Assembly: GCA_934167495.1 (NCBI GenBank)
Contig: CAKPKP010000008.1
Location: 1-64,000 of the forward strand
Source: an uncultured Clostridia bacterium
GTDB lineage: Bacteria; Bacillota; Clostridia; TANB77; CAG-508
Reading direction: 5' to 3'
DNA: 64,000 nucleotides
A program made the position numbers and the translations under genes. Positions 1-8,098 of this stretch are shown one piece after another (within the stretch, counting starts at the first letter, position 1; each line of letters starts with the position of its first letter). Below the pieces are notes generated by a model. It worked only from the letters and a program-made list of their open reading frames with translations. It was not told the DNA's origin and searched no databases.

Positions 1-638
1 GCAGCAGTGTTTCCAGAAACAGCATAATGTAATTTGTTTTGAACAGATGAAAAAAATCTAATTGTTGCTTTTGCTGTTTTATCATAGTCAATAGACGTTG
101 CATAGATATCTGTAATTTTTTGATAAAATTTTCTTTCAGACATTCTAATTTCTCTTATTCTTTCTAATTGCTCTTCAAAATACTTCTTAGTTAAAATCGA
201 ACCATCATTCTTTAATCTTTCATCATCCATTACCCATCCTTTAATAGTAAAATCCTTTACTATTTGGTTAGCCCATTTTCTAAATTGTATAGCCCTTTCA
301 TTATCTACTTTAAATCCTACTGCTATAATCATTTGAAGATTATAATGTATTACATTTCTTGAAATTTTTCTGTTTCCCTCATCTTGAACTATTAAGAAAT
401 TCTTAATAGTTGATTTTTCTTCTAATTCCTTATCTTCATATATCTTTTTTATATGTTGATTAATTGCAGATGTTGATACACCATATAATACTGATAACAT
501 TTTTTGAGTTAACCAAATATTTTCATCTTCATATCTTAATTCAACTCCATTTTCTCCAGTAGCTGCTACATATGTTAAATACTCAGCAGCACTTGAACGA
601 ATTAATTTATCTGCTTTTTTTCTATTATCATATTTCAT
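1..638 (-). CDS. RhuM family protein, C-terminus cut by window edge
   Basis: Reading leftward from an ATG at 636-638, about 212 codons stay open to the window edge. The visible protein begins MKYDNRKKADKLIRSSAAEY and continues with a predicted helix-turn-helix-like part (residues about 38-60, WLTQKMLSVLYGVSTSAINQ) and the RhuM core motif around VGFKVDNERAIQFRKWANQI. RhuM proteins (about 330 residues) are often called virulence proteins, but their molecular function is not established; they are frequent in mobile and defence-related islands. A GGAGGAAG ribosome site lies just upstream of the start. The remaining third of the protein lies outside the window, so it cannot be told whether the gene is intact. 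Confidence 0.85.
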   Translation of the reverse strand, partial: MKYDNRKKADKLIRSSAAEYLTYVAATGENGVELRYEDENIWLTQKMLSVLYGVSTSAINQHIKKIYEDKELEEKSTIKNFLIVQDEGNRKISRNVIHYNLQMIIAVGFKVDNERAIQFRKWANQIVKDFTIKGWVMDDERLKNDGSILTKKYFEEQLERIREIRMSERKFYQKITDIYATSIDYDKTAKATIRFFSSVQNKLHYAVSGNTA

Positions 639-640
639 TT

Positions 641-1040
641 ATTATTCTTCCTCCACAACTTAATATTATATTTATCGATTTTATCTCGTTTTTTAGCTTT
701 TGAATATTTGTATTATAGTTATCATTCAATAAATCTTTATTATCTACTTTACCAATAATAATATAAAATATTTTTGTCAACATCATAAACATCTTTTTTC
801 TTCCATAACTATATTAATCCCATTTTCTATTTTTAATAAATTTATTAACCCTTCTATTTATATCATAATAATAAATAATTTTCCATAAACTTACAAACCT
901 TTACAATTTACTTGATTTTATATCAAACATCTGTTTTTGTCAATAGTTAAAATAAATTTCAAAATTTTTTCAAACTTTGAAATTTAAGTATTTATATTAA
1001 ATTCAAATCGTTTTATTATGCATACTGTCTACTTTGAAAT
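641..1040. other. Non-coding stretch between RhuM gene and broken gene
   Basis: No convincing reading frame is seen. The stretch holds a possible leftward promoter (915-943) and an AT-rich hairpin (AAATTTCAAA at 954-963 pairing with TTTGAAATTT at 976-985) that could end transcription of the broken gene to its right. The rest is AT-rich sequence without recognisable structure. Confidence 0.5.
915..943 (-). promoter_or_regulatory. Possible promoter reading toward the RhuM gene
   Basis: On the minus strand TTGACA (938-943) and TAAAAT (915-920) are separated by 17 bases. If used, it would give a leader of about 270 bases before the RhuM start. Only the match to the sigma-A consensus supports it. 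Confidence 0.4.
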
Positions 1041-1405
1041 CTACCTTCTAGTTGCTTTCTGACCACTAACGCTGTCAATAAAACCTGACCATATGCAACT
1101 ACCTGTTGAATTAAAAATTACTTCCATCCATACAGATGTAACACCAGAATCAATGCTTTTTATCTAAACAGTTAATTGAGCTCTGGAATCATATCCTGAA
1201 GGATACAGCGTAAAAGTTTCATTAACAGCTACCGCCGTATAAGTCCTCTGAGCATAGCCTCCTGCACTTCTTGCAGACGTAGTAACTGCTGTAGCATTAC
1301 TTCAGCAGCCATAACAGACATCGATATAAGTGAAAAACACATTGCCACTGCCATAATCATTGCTACTATTGATTTGCAAATTCCATTCCGCTTTAATTGA
1401 AACAT
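1041..1405 (-). pseudogene. Broken gene for a small secreted protein
   Basis: An ATG at 1405, preceded by GAAAGGATT, starts a clear signal peptide (MFQLKRNGICKSIVAMIMAV, then AMCFSLISMSVMAAE). After Ala-Glu-Val the frame is lost by one base near 1303; the alternative frame continues as ATAVTTSARSAGGYAQRTYT, then AVAVNETFTLYPSGYDSRAQ, meets TAG at 1164-1166, and stays open beyond it as IKSIDSGVTSVWMEVIFNST until a final stop at 1041. One frameshift plus one stop make this a decayed gene. Base composition is clearly richer in G and C than the neighbours and it uses CGG (1388-1390) as a sense codon, so it is probably acquired DNA. I do not recognise the family; the mature part looks like a small beta-rich extracellular domain. 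Confidence 0.7.
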
Positions 1406-1551
1406 ATTATCAATCCTTTCAAAAAAGTAACTCCCTTTCCTATACTCAAATAACATCTAAATTAATAAATGTTATATAAGCATCAAGATATGTTTAACAT
1501 AACTTCATGATAATAACATTTTTTGTAAAAAATCAAATATTTTTTTACTAT

Positions 1552-2124
1552 TTATTCAGTAATATCAGGCTTTACAAGGTTACTTTCTTCAACCGTGTTA
1601 GGTTTTAATTCGTATTTTCTTATACCTCCATTGTCTTCTTGTAAAATCATATATGTATCTTTATCTACCCATGTAGATACGTTTTTATCTGATATTTTAT
1701 ATACATTTTTTCCATCAAGTTTTTCTGTTTTTAACCCTAAAGCTAACTTAATTTTTTCAAATATATTATTTGTTTTATAATAATATGCATTTGGCATTTC
1801 TGATATTGCTGGTTCAGTTTCTAAATTAGTTACAGTTTTGCTTCCATTTTGATCAACTATTAATAGTTTTTCATCATTAACAACATAAATTGTTCTTTTA
1901 ACATTATTATTCAAATTAGTATATATATAATCGCCATCTTTATAAAAAATTTCAATAACATTATTACTCTCATCTACAACCTTCAAATAATAATTGTTTA
2001 ATTTACTTATTTTTTCTGTTTCTGTAATAATCTTATCAATAGTTTTCATTTTTCCAGAAATTAAAATGAATCCGATTACTAAAATTACTAATACGATTCC
2101 TAAAATAATAAATTTCTTTTTCAT
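1552..2124 (-). CDS. Membrane-anchored hypothetical protein
   Basis: A 190-residue protein with an N-terminal hydrophobic segment (residues about 5-23, IILGIVLVILVIGFILISG) that should act as signal anchor, followed by a soluble extracytoplasmic part. The soluble part has alternating beta-like strands (NYYLKVVDESNNVIEIFYKD, YKISDKNVSTWVDKDTYMIL) that recall the LolA/LppX-like fold seen in outer-surface lipoprotein-like proteins of Firmicutes, but there is no lipobox cysteine. A GGAGATGTAG ribosome site precedes the ATG at 2124. It stands alone between the broken gene and the divergent yhcC. Function not assigned; the fold suggestion is only an impression from strand pattern and length. Confidence 0.6.
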   Translation of the reverse strand: MKKKFIILGIVLVILVIGFILISGKMKTIDKIITETEKISKLNNYYLKVVDESNNVIEIFYKDGDYIYTNLNNNVKRTIYVVNDEKLLIVDQNGSKTVTNLETEPAISEMPNAYYYKTNNIFEKIKLALGLKTEKLDGKNVYKISDKNVSTWVDKDTYMILQEDNGGIRKYELKPNTVEESNLVKPDITE

Positions 2125-2308
2125 AAACTACATCTCCTTTAATTTATATAATTCTATATAAATTATAATAATTTTTTTAAAATTTTTTTCAATATTTATA
2201 TACATGTATCTTTCATTACAATACTATATTATAAACTAAAATCCACTTTGAAGATAAAAATTGAAAACTTGTATTTTATGTTTAATACTAGATTTATTTA
2301 TAATTTTT

Positions 2309-2317
2309 TGGTATACT
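2309..2317 (+). promoter_or_regulatory. Extended -10 promoter directly before yhcC
   Basis: TGG-TATACT at 2309-2317 matches an extended -10 element. The yhcC ATG lies only 7 bases further on (2324), which is where transcription would be expected to start, and no ribosome site precedes the ATG. No good -35 is visible. Confidence 0.35.
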
Positions 2318-2323
2318 TTGCTT

Positions 2324-3239
2324 ATGGAAAATATAGAAAGATATAAACATTTAAATTCATATTTAAAGAATAAATTTGGCGAAAGAACCTTAAAAATTTG
2401 TATTGATGGCGGTTTTACTTGTCCTAATCGTGATGGTACTGTTGCAACAGGAGGTTGTATTTTTTGTAGTGAAAGAGGCTCTGGGGATCACATTAATTCA
2501 GCATTTAATATTACCAATCAAGTAAAGAATTATTTTAATTCCTACAAAGCCCAAAGAGCAAATAAATTTATTGCGTATTTTCAGAATTTCACTAATACAT
2601 ATGCTCCTTTAGATGAACTAAAAAGCAAATATGATTCAGCTTTAATAGACAATAGAATTGTAGCTTTAGCTATCGCTACTCGTCCTGATTGTATTACTGA
2701 AGATATTGCTAAACTCCTACAAAGTTATACTAGCAAATACTATGTATGGGTAGAACTTGGTCTTCAAACTTCTAATGAAAATACTTCAATATTAATAAAT
2801 AGAGGATATTCAAACGCTACTTTTTCTAATGCTGTTAGAATTTTAAATAAATACAACATTGATGTTGTAACTCATATAATGATTGGTCTTCCTAATGAAA
2901 ATATTGAAGATTTAAAAAATACCGTGAATTTTATAAATGCTCATGATATACAAGGATTAAAAATACATTCTTGTTATGTTGTTAAAAATACTATTCTTGC
3001 AAATATGCTTACTTCTCGGTGAATACTCTCCAATTACCTTAGAAGATTATTTAAATTCGGCTACCTATGTTTTAACACATATAAGCCCTAATATTGTAAT
3101 TCACAGAGTATCTGGTGATGCTCCAAAAGACTTACTTATTGCACCTGAGTGGAACCTACATAAAAAATGGATTATTAATGGTTTAGATAAAATTTTAAAA
3201 GAAAAAAATCTATTTCAAGGAATGTTTTATAATGCATAA
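2324..3239 (+). CDS. yhcC: YhcC family radical SAM protein, read through a CGG +1 shift
   Basis: TIGR01212-type radical SAM protein of unknown substrate. The cluster cysteines are seen in GGFTCPNRDGTVATGGCIFC (residues about 29-48); later family blocks are ATRPDC, ELGLQT and HIMIGLPNE. The first frame stops at 3020-3022 after TCT CGG TGA. Skipping the C at 3017 gives Ser-Gly-Glu-Tyr and then the family's normal C-terminus (ITLEDYLNS, HRVSGDAPKDLLIAPEWNLH), ending at 3239. Joined length is 304 residues, usual for YhcC. The start at 2324 (MENIERYKHLNSYL) matches the family; a TTG at 2261 would add 21 hydrophobic residues that do not fit. Stands alone. It is either a gene with a lesion or one decoded by +1 frameshifting; the repeated pattern in this window favours the latter. 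Confidence 0.85.
3017..3019 (+). other. CGG +1 frameshift site in yhcC
   Basis: Zero frame: ACT TCT CGG TGA. With the C skipped: ACT TCT GGT GAA TAC, giving the conserved Gly-Glu-Tyr of YhcC. The stop follows the CGG directly. Same layout as the sites in dprA, comM and walJ. Confidence 0.8.
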
Positions 3240-3329
3240 ATTTAATTCCAAATTTATGCATATTTTTATTACTTTTACATATAATACATTATAACTTCTT
3301 TTATATATACATTATTTTGTTTAAAACTA

Positions 3330-3359
3330 TTGACATTTTTAATAAAATGGTTGTATAAT
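3330..3359 (+). promoter_or_regulatory. Promoter of the initiator tRNA gene
   Basis: TTGACA (3330-3335), 18-base spacer, TATAAT (3354-3359), a near-perfect sigma-A promoter ending 16 bases before the tRNA. Confidence 0.85.
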
Positions 3360-3375
3360 AAATGAGTCGATACAT

Positions 3376-3451
3376 CGCGGGGTGGAGCAGTTGGCAGCTC
3401 GTTGGGCTCATAACCCAAAGGTCGATAGTTCGAGTCTATCCCCCGCAACCA
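3376..3451 (+). tRNA. Initiator tRNA-fMet (CAT)
   Basis: Full cloverleaf with encoded CCA. Anticodon CAT sits in the loop of GTTGGGCTCATAACCCAA. The first base C faces A at position 72, the unpaired acceptor end that marks bacterial initiator tRNA, and the anticodon stem carries three G-C pairs (GGG/CCC), also an initiator mark. It has its own promoter and is followed by a terminator, so it is a single-gene unit. Confidence 0.95.
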
Positions 3452-3456
3452 AATAA

Positions 3457-3494
3457 AACTCAGTAACTTTAACAGTTACCGAGTTTTTTATTTT
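3457..3494 (+). terminator. Terminator of the initiator tRNA
   Basis: Stem AACTCAGTAAC with GTTACCGAGTT, loop TTTAACA, followed by TTTTTTATTTT. Confidence 0.85.
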
Positions 3495-3532
3495 GCGCAA
3501 AAGTAGTAATTATATTATCTTGCCAACTATTT

Positions 3533-3574
3533 GCCGTCTAAAATTCAGACAAAAGGATCGTCCCCTTGTCTCAC
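3533..3574. repeat. Degenerate copy of palindromic element
   Basis: Contains GTCTAAAATTCA, shared with the large palindrome at 9771-9842, followed by an imperfect inverted repeat AGACAA...TTGTCT (3547-3571) around GGATCGTCC. It lies in the 3' space between the tRNA and the convergent HD-domain gene. Looks like an eroded member of a palindromic repeat family. Confidence 0.5.
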
Positions 3575-4344
3575 TAAGATATTTTATTTATATATTCTTT
3601 TGATATTTCTAGTATTTCTTGCATTTGATTTTTTATTATATCACTTTTAAATTCTTCTATTACTCTACTTGCAAATTTTTCTAAATATCCTCCATCTTTT
3701 ATATATTTTAATGAAAATTTAAAATTAAAATCATATATGTATGCATAAAATATTGCAATAACATCTGCATTATTTTTTATATCTTTATAATCAATCAATT
3801 CACTTTTTCTTAAATTTTCCATTATTTTTTCACTTATTTTTTGGCAATCAAAATCTTTATACCAAAATATACTTTTAAAGTCATATTCGCAAATAGTATA
3901 ATAAATATCTAGTTTATCCGCATCTCTTATTATTTTAGAAAATAATAATTCTTCATCTGTTAAATTATCTTCTATTTTTGCTCTGTTATGGTTTAATATT
4001 GCACATTTAATTATTCTATTATATTTTTCATCTATTTTAAATTTTTGAATTAAATTATCTTCATATAATACTTTTACACCTAATTCTCCATGATTTATTG
4101 AATCTTTATCACTAAATGTATTATACATTTCAACTTGCTTGAATCTTCCTATATCATGAAATATTCCTATTACTTCTGCAAGTTTTATTTGTTCATCATT
4201 TAATTTTAAATTTATAGCTATTTTTTTACTAATTTCTGCAACTCTTTGAATATGATCAATTTTTAATTTTATTCTTCCTTCATTTGGATTAAATTGTGAA
4301 ACATAATTTTTAAATTCTTTTTTTACATTTTCTATATCTATCAT
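3574..4344 (-). CDS. HD-domain phosphohydrolase
   Basis: A 256-residue HD superfamily protein. The metal-binding pattern is complete: His in KIDHIQRVAEIS (about residue 32), the His-Asp pair in IGIFHDIGRFKQ (about 62-63), His in INHGELGVKVL, His in LNHNRAK and Asp in IRDADKLDIYYT. Proteins of this kind hydrolyse nucleotide or other phosphate esters; the substrate cannot be told from sequence. A GGAGGAGAT ribosome site precedes the ATG at 4344. It is 8 bases downstream of the DUF5662 gene on the same strand, so the two are probably co-transcribed. Confidence 0.85.
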   Translation of the reverse strand: MIDIENVKKEFKNYVSQFNPNEGRIKLKIDHIQRVAEISKKIAINLKLNDEQIKLAEVIGIFHDIGRFKQVEMYNTFSDKDSINHGELGVKVLYEDNLIQKFKIDEKYNRIIKCAILNHNRAKIEDNLTDEELLFSKIIRDADKLDIYYTICEYDFKSIFWYKDFDCQKISEKIMENLRKSELIDYKDIKNNADVIAIFYAYIYDFNFKFSLKYIKDGGYLEKFASRVIEEFKSDIIKNQMQEILEISKEYINKIS

Positions 4345-4352
4345 ATCTCCTC

Positions 4353-4892
4353 CTAAGATTCACAATATTTTTTATACAATTCTTTTAACCTTTTCTTATT
4401 TAATGTTTTGTCTAACCCTTTTTCTGCTATTTCTGTAAATGCTGCAGTTAAAAAATTACATGTTTTTTCATTTATTATTGCTTTTTCTCTTTCTTTTTTC
4501 CAATACTCTAACTGCATTGATGGATCCCAGCCCTTGCCTGTATATGTTTTTCCCGCTGCAAGACCATCACAAATCATTTCTACTGCATATTTATATGGAA
4601 TTACTGGTGCAGGTATTGGTGCTCTATAATCATACCAATACTCATGGTGGTGTTTATTTCTTCCTTTATGATGTAACCATGCATTTGAATATCCATTTGC
4701 TTTTTTACACTGAGTTATAGGACTCCCTTTTCCTGTATAATATTTTGCACTTTCCCAAAATTCAGTTGGACTATACTTAGATAAGTCATGTACAAAACCT
4801 CTCCATGGTATTCCAGCCTTTATACAAAATTTAAAAACCCTTATTCTATGTTTTGTAATTAATATAAAATGTTTCCATATATTTTTTAGCAT
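4353..4892 (-). CDS. DUF5662 family protein
   Basis: Small His-rich protein of the DUF5662 family, function unknown. Family blocks seen: WKHFILITKHRIRVFKFC, GFVHDLSKYSPTEFWES, WLHHKGRNKHHHEYWYDY, and YKYAVEMICDGLAAGKTY. The many conserved His, Asp and Glu residues suggest metal binding, perhaps HD-like. I take the ATG at 4892 (MLKNIWKHF), which has GGAG upstream; starts at 4904 (ATG) and 4910 (TTG) are also open and would add 4 or 6 residues. Upstream partner of the HD-domain gene. Such proteins are common in gut Firmicutes and in phages. Confidence 0.8.
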   Translation of the reverse strand: MLKNIWKHFILITKHRIRVFKFCIKAGIPWRGFVHDLSKYSPTEFWESAKYYTGKGSPITQCKKANGYSNAWLHHKGRNKHHHEYWYDYRAPIPAPVIPYKYAVEMICDGLAAGKTYTGKGWDPSMQLEYWKKEREKAIINEKTCNFLTAAFTEIAEKGLDKTLNKKRLKELYKKYCES

Positions 4893-5036
4893 CAATTTCT
4901 TCATCTCCAATTTGTTACATTCTTATAGATTATAGCAAATTATTCTTGTATTTACAACATCATTTATTTTTAAAAATTTCGATTTTATAATGCATTTAAT
5001 TTTAATTTATGCTAATATATTGTTGGAGGTAGAATT

Positions 5037-5801
5037 ATGATTGATTTACATTGTCACATATTGCCTGGAATAGATGATGGTTCTAATAACATGGCACAAT
5101 CTATTCAAATGGCAAGAGAAGCTGAAAAAGCTGGATTTTCTATTATATGTTGTACTCCTCATTATCTAGACAATAGATATATCGTTCCTAGAGATGAAGT
5201 TAGTACACTTATAACAGATTTGCAAAACGAGTTAGTAAGAGAAAATATTAACATACAACTTGCTATTGGTAATGAATTATATATTACTGAATATGTAGAT
5301 GAATTGCTTAATAATAAGCTTATTTCTACTTTAAATGATAGTAAATATTTATTAATGGAATTACCTATGAATTATCCTGTTACTATATTAGAGGATATTA
5401 TATTTAAAATACAAAACTTCAATTTGGTGCCAATTTTAGCACATCCTGAAAGATATTCTTATGTTCAAAAAGATCCTAATTTTCTTATTGATTTAATTAA
5501 CAGAGGTGTATTATTTCAAGGAAATTACGCTAGCTTAATTGGTAAATATGGAAATGAAGCTCAAAAAACTCTTAAAATATTACTACAACATGATATGATT
5601 CATTTCTTGAGCTCAGATACTCACAGAGACAATTCTATATTTACACAATTTGATAGTATTTTTAATGAATTAAACAAAATTATTAGTCCTTCTATGATTG
5701 ATAAATTAACAAATATTAATCCTAAAAAAGTAATAGATAATGAAGATGTATTTGCTCAAGAGCCAAAAGAATATAAAAAGAAAAAATTTTTATTTTTCTA
5801 G
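5037..5801 (+). CDS. PHP-type tyrosine-protein phosphatase (CpsB/YwqE-like)
   Basis: A 254-residue PHP-domain protein. The metal motif MIDLHCHILPGIDDG opens the protein, followed by CCTPHYL (about residue 39), GNELYI (about 78), PILAHPERY (about 134) and SSDTHRD (about 192), all ligands of the trinuclear metal centre of CpsB/YwqE phosphatases. These enzymes remove phosphate from tyrosine kinases that control capsule or exopolysaccharide export. Here no kinase or polysaccharide gene is adjacent, so the partner is elsewhere or the enzyme has another role. Strong ribosome site GGAGG 7 bases before the ATG. Ends in a run of Lys and Phe. Confidence 0.88.
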   Translation: MIDLHCHILPGIDDGSNNMAQSIQMAREAEKAGFSIICCTPHYLDNRYIVPRDEVSTLITDLQNELVRENINIQLAIGNELYITEYVDELLNNKLISTLNDSKYLLMELPMNYPVTILEDIIFKIQNFNLVPILAHPERYSYVQKDPNFLIDLINRGVLFQGNYASLIGKYGNEAQKTLKILLQHDMIHFLSSDTHRDNSIFTQFDSIFNELNKIISPSMIDKLTNINPKKVIDNEDVFAQEPKEYKKKKFLFF

Positions 5802-5802
5802 T

Positions 5803-5876
5803 TAGACAAAGGACAATCATTTTGTCTTAGTTTTTAAAATTAAAAACAAGGGTTAGACAAGAGGTCTGTCTTGTCT
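5803..5876. repeat. Degenerate inverted repeats 3' of the PHP phosphatase
   Basis: Two small imperfect palindromes, AGACAA...TTGTCT (5804-5827) and AGACAAGA-GGTCTG-TCTTGTCT (5855-5876), separated by TTTTTAAAATTAAAAA. The core words AGACAA/TTGTCT are shared with the element at 3533-3574. Could be an eroded member of the same family. Confidence 0.45.
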
Positions 5877-5901
5877 TTCTTCGTATGAACTTTCATGAAA
5901 A

Positions 5902-5938
5902 AAAACGCTAGTAATTTTTACTAGCGTTTTTTCTTTTA
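5902..5938 (-). terminator. Terminator of tex
   Basis: AAAACGCTAGTAA pairs with TTACTAGCGTTTT around a TTT loop; on the minus strand it is followed by a run of T. The plus-strand side also ends in T, so it may serve the PHP gene too. Confidence 0.85.
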
Positions 5939-8083
5939 TAATTTCATACTTAATTTTACTTTTTGCTTTTCTCTATCTATTCCTATTACTTTTACCTTTA
6001 CAATATCACCTACAGATACTATTTCAGATGGATTTTTTACATATTTATCAGACATCTCAGATATATGAACTAATCCATCATGTTTAACCCCTATATCCAC
6101 AAATGCACCAAAGTCTATTACATTTCTTACTGTTCCTGTTAATTCCATTCCTTCTTGCAAATCTTCAAACTTCAATACATCGCTTCTTAAAATTGGTTTT
6201 GGTAGTTCTTCTCTAGGATCTCTTCCTGGTTTACTTATTTCTTCAATAATATCTTTTAATGTTAGTTCTCCTATTTCTAGTTCTTTAGCCATTTGTTTTG
6301 TGTCTATGCTTTTTAATTGTTCTTTTAATTTCTCTAATTTTTCTTTTTCTAATAAATTATCCACATTATATCCTAGTTTTGTTAATAACTTCTCACATGC
6401 TTCATAACTTTCTGGGTGTACAGCTGTTGTTTCTAAAGGGTTGGTTCCGCCAAAAATTCTTATAAATCCTGCACATTGTTCAAATGCTGCCTTTCCTAAC
6501 TTAGGAACTTTTAGCAGTTCTTTTCTTGCTTTTAAAACCCCATTTTCATCTCTATATTTTACAATATTTTTAGCTATAGTATTATTTATTCCAGATACAT
6601 ATGAAAGAAGTGATGGTGTAGCAGTATTTACGTCTACTCCAACAGTATTTACTGCATCTTCTACAACTCCAGTTAAACTTTCTGATAATTTTTTTTGATT
6701 AACATCATGTTGATATTGTCCTACGCCTATTGCCTTTGGATCAATTTTTACAAGTTCTGAAAGTGGATCTTGTAACCTTCTTGCTATTGATATAGCTCCT
6801 CTTATAGATACATTAATATCTGGATATTCTTCTGTTGCTAATTTTGATGCTGAATATACAGATGCTCCAGCTTCACTAACTATAGCATAGTATACTTCGT
6901 GTTTTGTTTCCTTTAAACAATCTGAAACAAAACTTTCAGATTCCCTTGAAGCAGTTCCATTTCCTATGGCTATCATGTTAACATTATATTTATCTATAAA
7001 ATTCATTATAACCTTTTTTGCACCAACTACATCGTTCTGTGGCTCTGTTGGATATATTGTTGCTGTATCTAATAATTTCCCAGTTTTATCTATAACAGCT
7101 AATTTGCAACCTGTTCTATATGCTGGGTCAAATCCTATAACTGTCATTTCTTTAATTGGTGGTTGCATTAACAATTGTTTTGCATTTTTTCCAAATACTT
7201 TTATTGCTTTCTCTTCTGCTTTCTCGGTTAAATCAGCTCTTATTTCTCTATCTATTGAAGGTTCTATTAATCTCTTATAAGAATCTAGTATCGTATCTTC
7301 TAATAGTTTTGTAAACTGAGTATTAGATTTAATTATGTCTGATTTTATTATATTTAATATTTTTTCTTCTGGCTTTTCTAATTTTACTTTTAAAAACTCT
7401 TCTTTTTCACCTCTGTTTATAGCAAGTATTCTATGACTTGGTAATGTTTTTATAGTTTCTGCAAATTCATAATACATCTCATATGGTGACTTTTCATCTT
7501 TTGCTGCTTTTGTTATAATTACAGCTTCTTTAAAACAAATTGCTTTTATTTGTTTTCTGTATTCTGCACTATCTGCAATATTTTCTGCTATTATATCAAG
7601 TGCACCTGCAATTGCTTCTTCTTCAGTTTTAACTCCTTTTTCTTCATTTATATATTGTTTTGCTACTTCATATATATCTTTTTTCTCATTTTGAATATAT
7701 ATTATGTTTGCAAGTGGCTCTAGCCCTTTCTCCTTGGCTATAGTTGCTCTTGTTCTTTTTTTCTGTTTATATGGTCTATATATATCTTCAATTTCTGCTA
7801 AAATCATACTGTTATTTATTGCATTTGTTAATTCTTCTGTTAGTTTACCTTGTTCGTCTATTAGTCTTATTATTTCTTGTTTTCTTTCTTCTAAATTTCT
7901 TAAATATGTTAATCTTTCTCCTAGGTTTCTAAGTACTTCATCACTTAAATTTCCTGTTACTTCTTTTCTATAACGTGCTATAAAAGGTATTGTATTTCCA
8001 TCATCTATTAATTTTATTGTATTTTCTACTTGAACTGTTTTTATATTAAGTTCATTTGCTATTGTTTCTATTATTTTATTCAT
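5936..8083 (-). CDS. tex: Tex-like S1 RNA-binding transcription accessory protein
   Basis: A 715-residue Tex protein, the usual length. Order of domains: N-terminal helical region (IPFIARYRKEVTGNLSDEVL at about 33-52), YqgF/RNase-H-like fold (VIGFDPAYRTGCKLAVIDKT, about 316-335), helix-hairpin-helix pair (NTATPSLLSYVSGINNTIAK and LLKVPKLGKAAFEQCAGF), and a C-terminal S1 domain (GMELTGTVRNVIDFGAFVDIG, then DGLVHISEMSDKYV). Tex is a conserved nucleic-acid-binding protein implicated in transcription and RNA metabolism. The ABC-F gene ends 15 bases upstream of its start, so the two form one leftward unit closed by the terminator at 5902-5938. Confidence 0.95.
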   Translation of the reverse strand: MNKIIETIANELNIKTVQVENTIKLIDDGNTIPFIARYRKEVTGNLSDEVLRNLGERLTYLRNLEERKQEIIRLIDEQGKLTEELTNAINNSMILAEIEDIYRPYKQKKRTRATIAKEKGLEPLANIIYIQNEKKDIYEVAKQYINEEKGVKTEEEAIAGALDIIAENIADSAEYRKQIKAICFKEAVIITKAAKDEKSPYEMYYEFAETIKTLPSHRILAINRGEKEEFLKVKLEKPEEKILNIIKSDIIKSNTQFTKLLEDTILDSYKRLIEPSIDREIRADLTEKAEEKAIKVFGKNAKQLLMQPPIKEMTVIGFDPAYRTGCKLAVIDKTGKLLDTATIYPTEPQNDVVGAKKVIMNFIDKYNVNMIAIGNGTASRESESFVSDCLKETKHEVYYAIVSEAGASVYSASKLATEEYPDINVSIRGAISIARRLQDPLSELVKIDPKAIGVGQYQHDVNQKKLSESLTGVVEDAVNTVGVDVNTATPSLLSYVSGINNTIAKNIVKYRDENGVLKARKELLKVPKLGKAAFEQCAGFIRIFGGTNPLETTAVHPESYEACEKLLTKLGYNVDNLLEKEKLEKLKEQLKSIDTKQMAKELEIGELTLKDIIEEISKPGRDPREELPKPILRSDVLKFEDLQEGMELTGTVRNVIDFGAFVDIGVKHDGLVHISEMSDKYVKNPSEIVSVGDIVKVKVIGIDREKQKVKLSMKL

Positions 8084-8098
8084 ATGTTAAAACCTTCC

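Noticed and set aside
2976..3239. Separate 87-residue gene after yhcC
   Set aside because: Its sequence from GEYSPITLEDY onward is the C-terminus of YhcC; its own start lies inside yhcC and has no ribosome site. It is the +1 continuation of yhcC.
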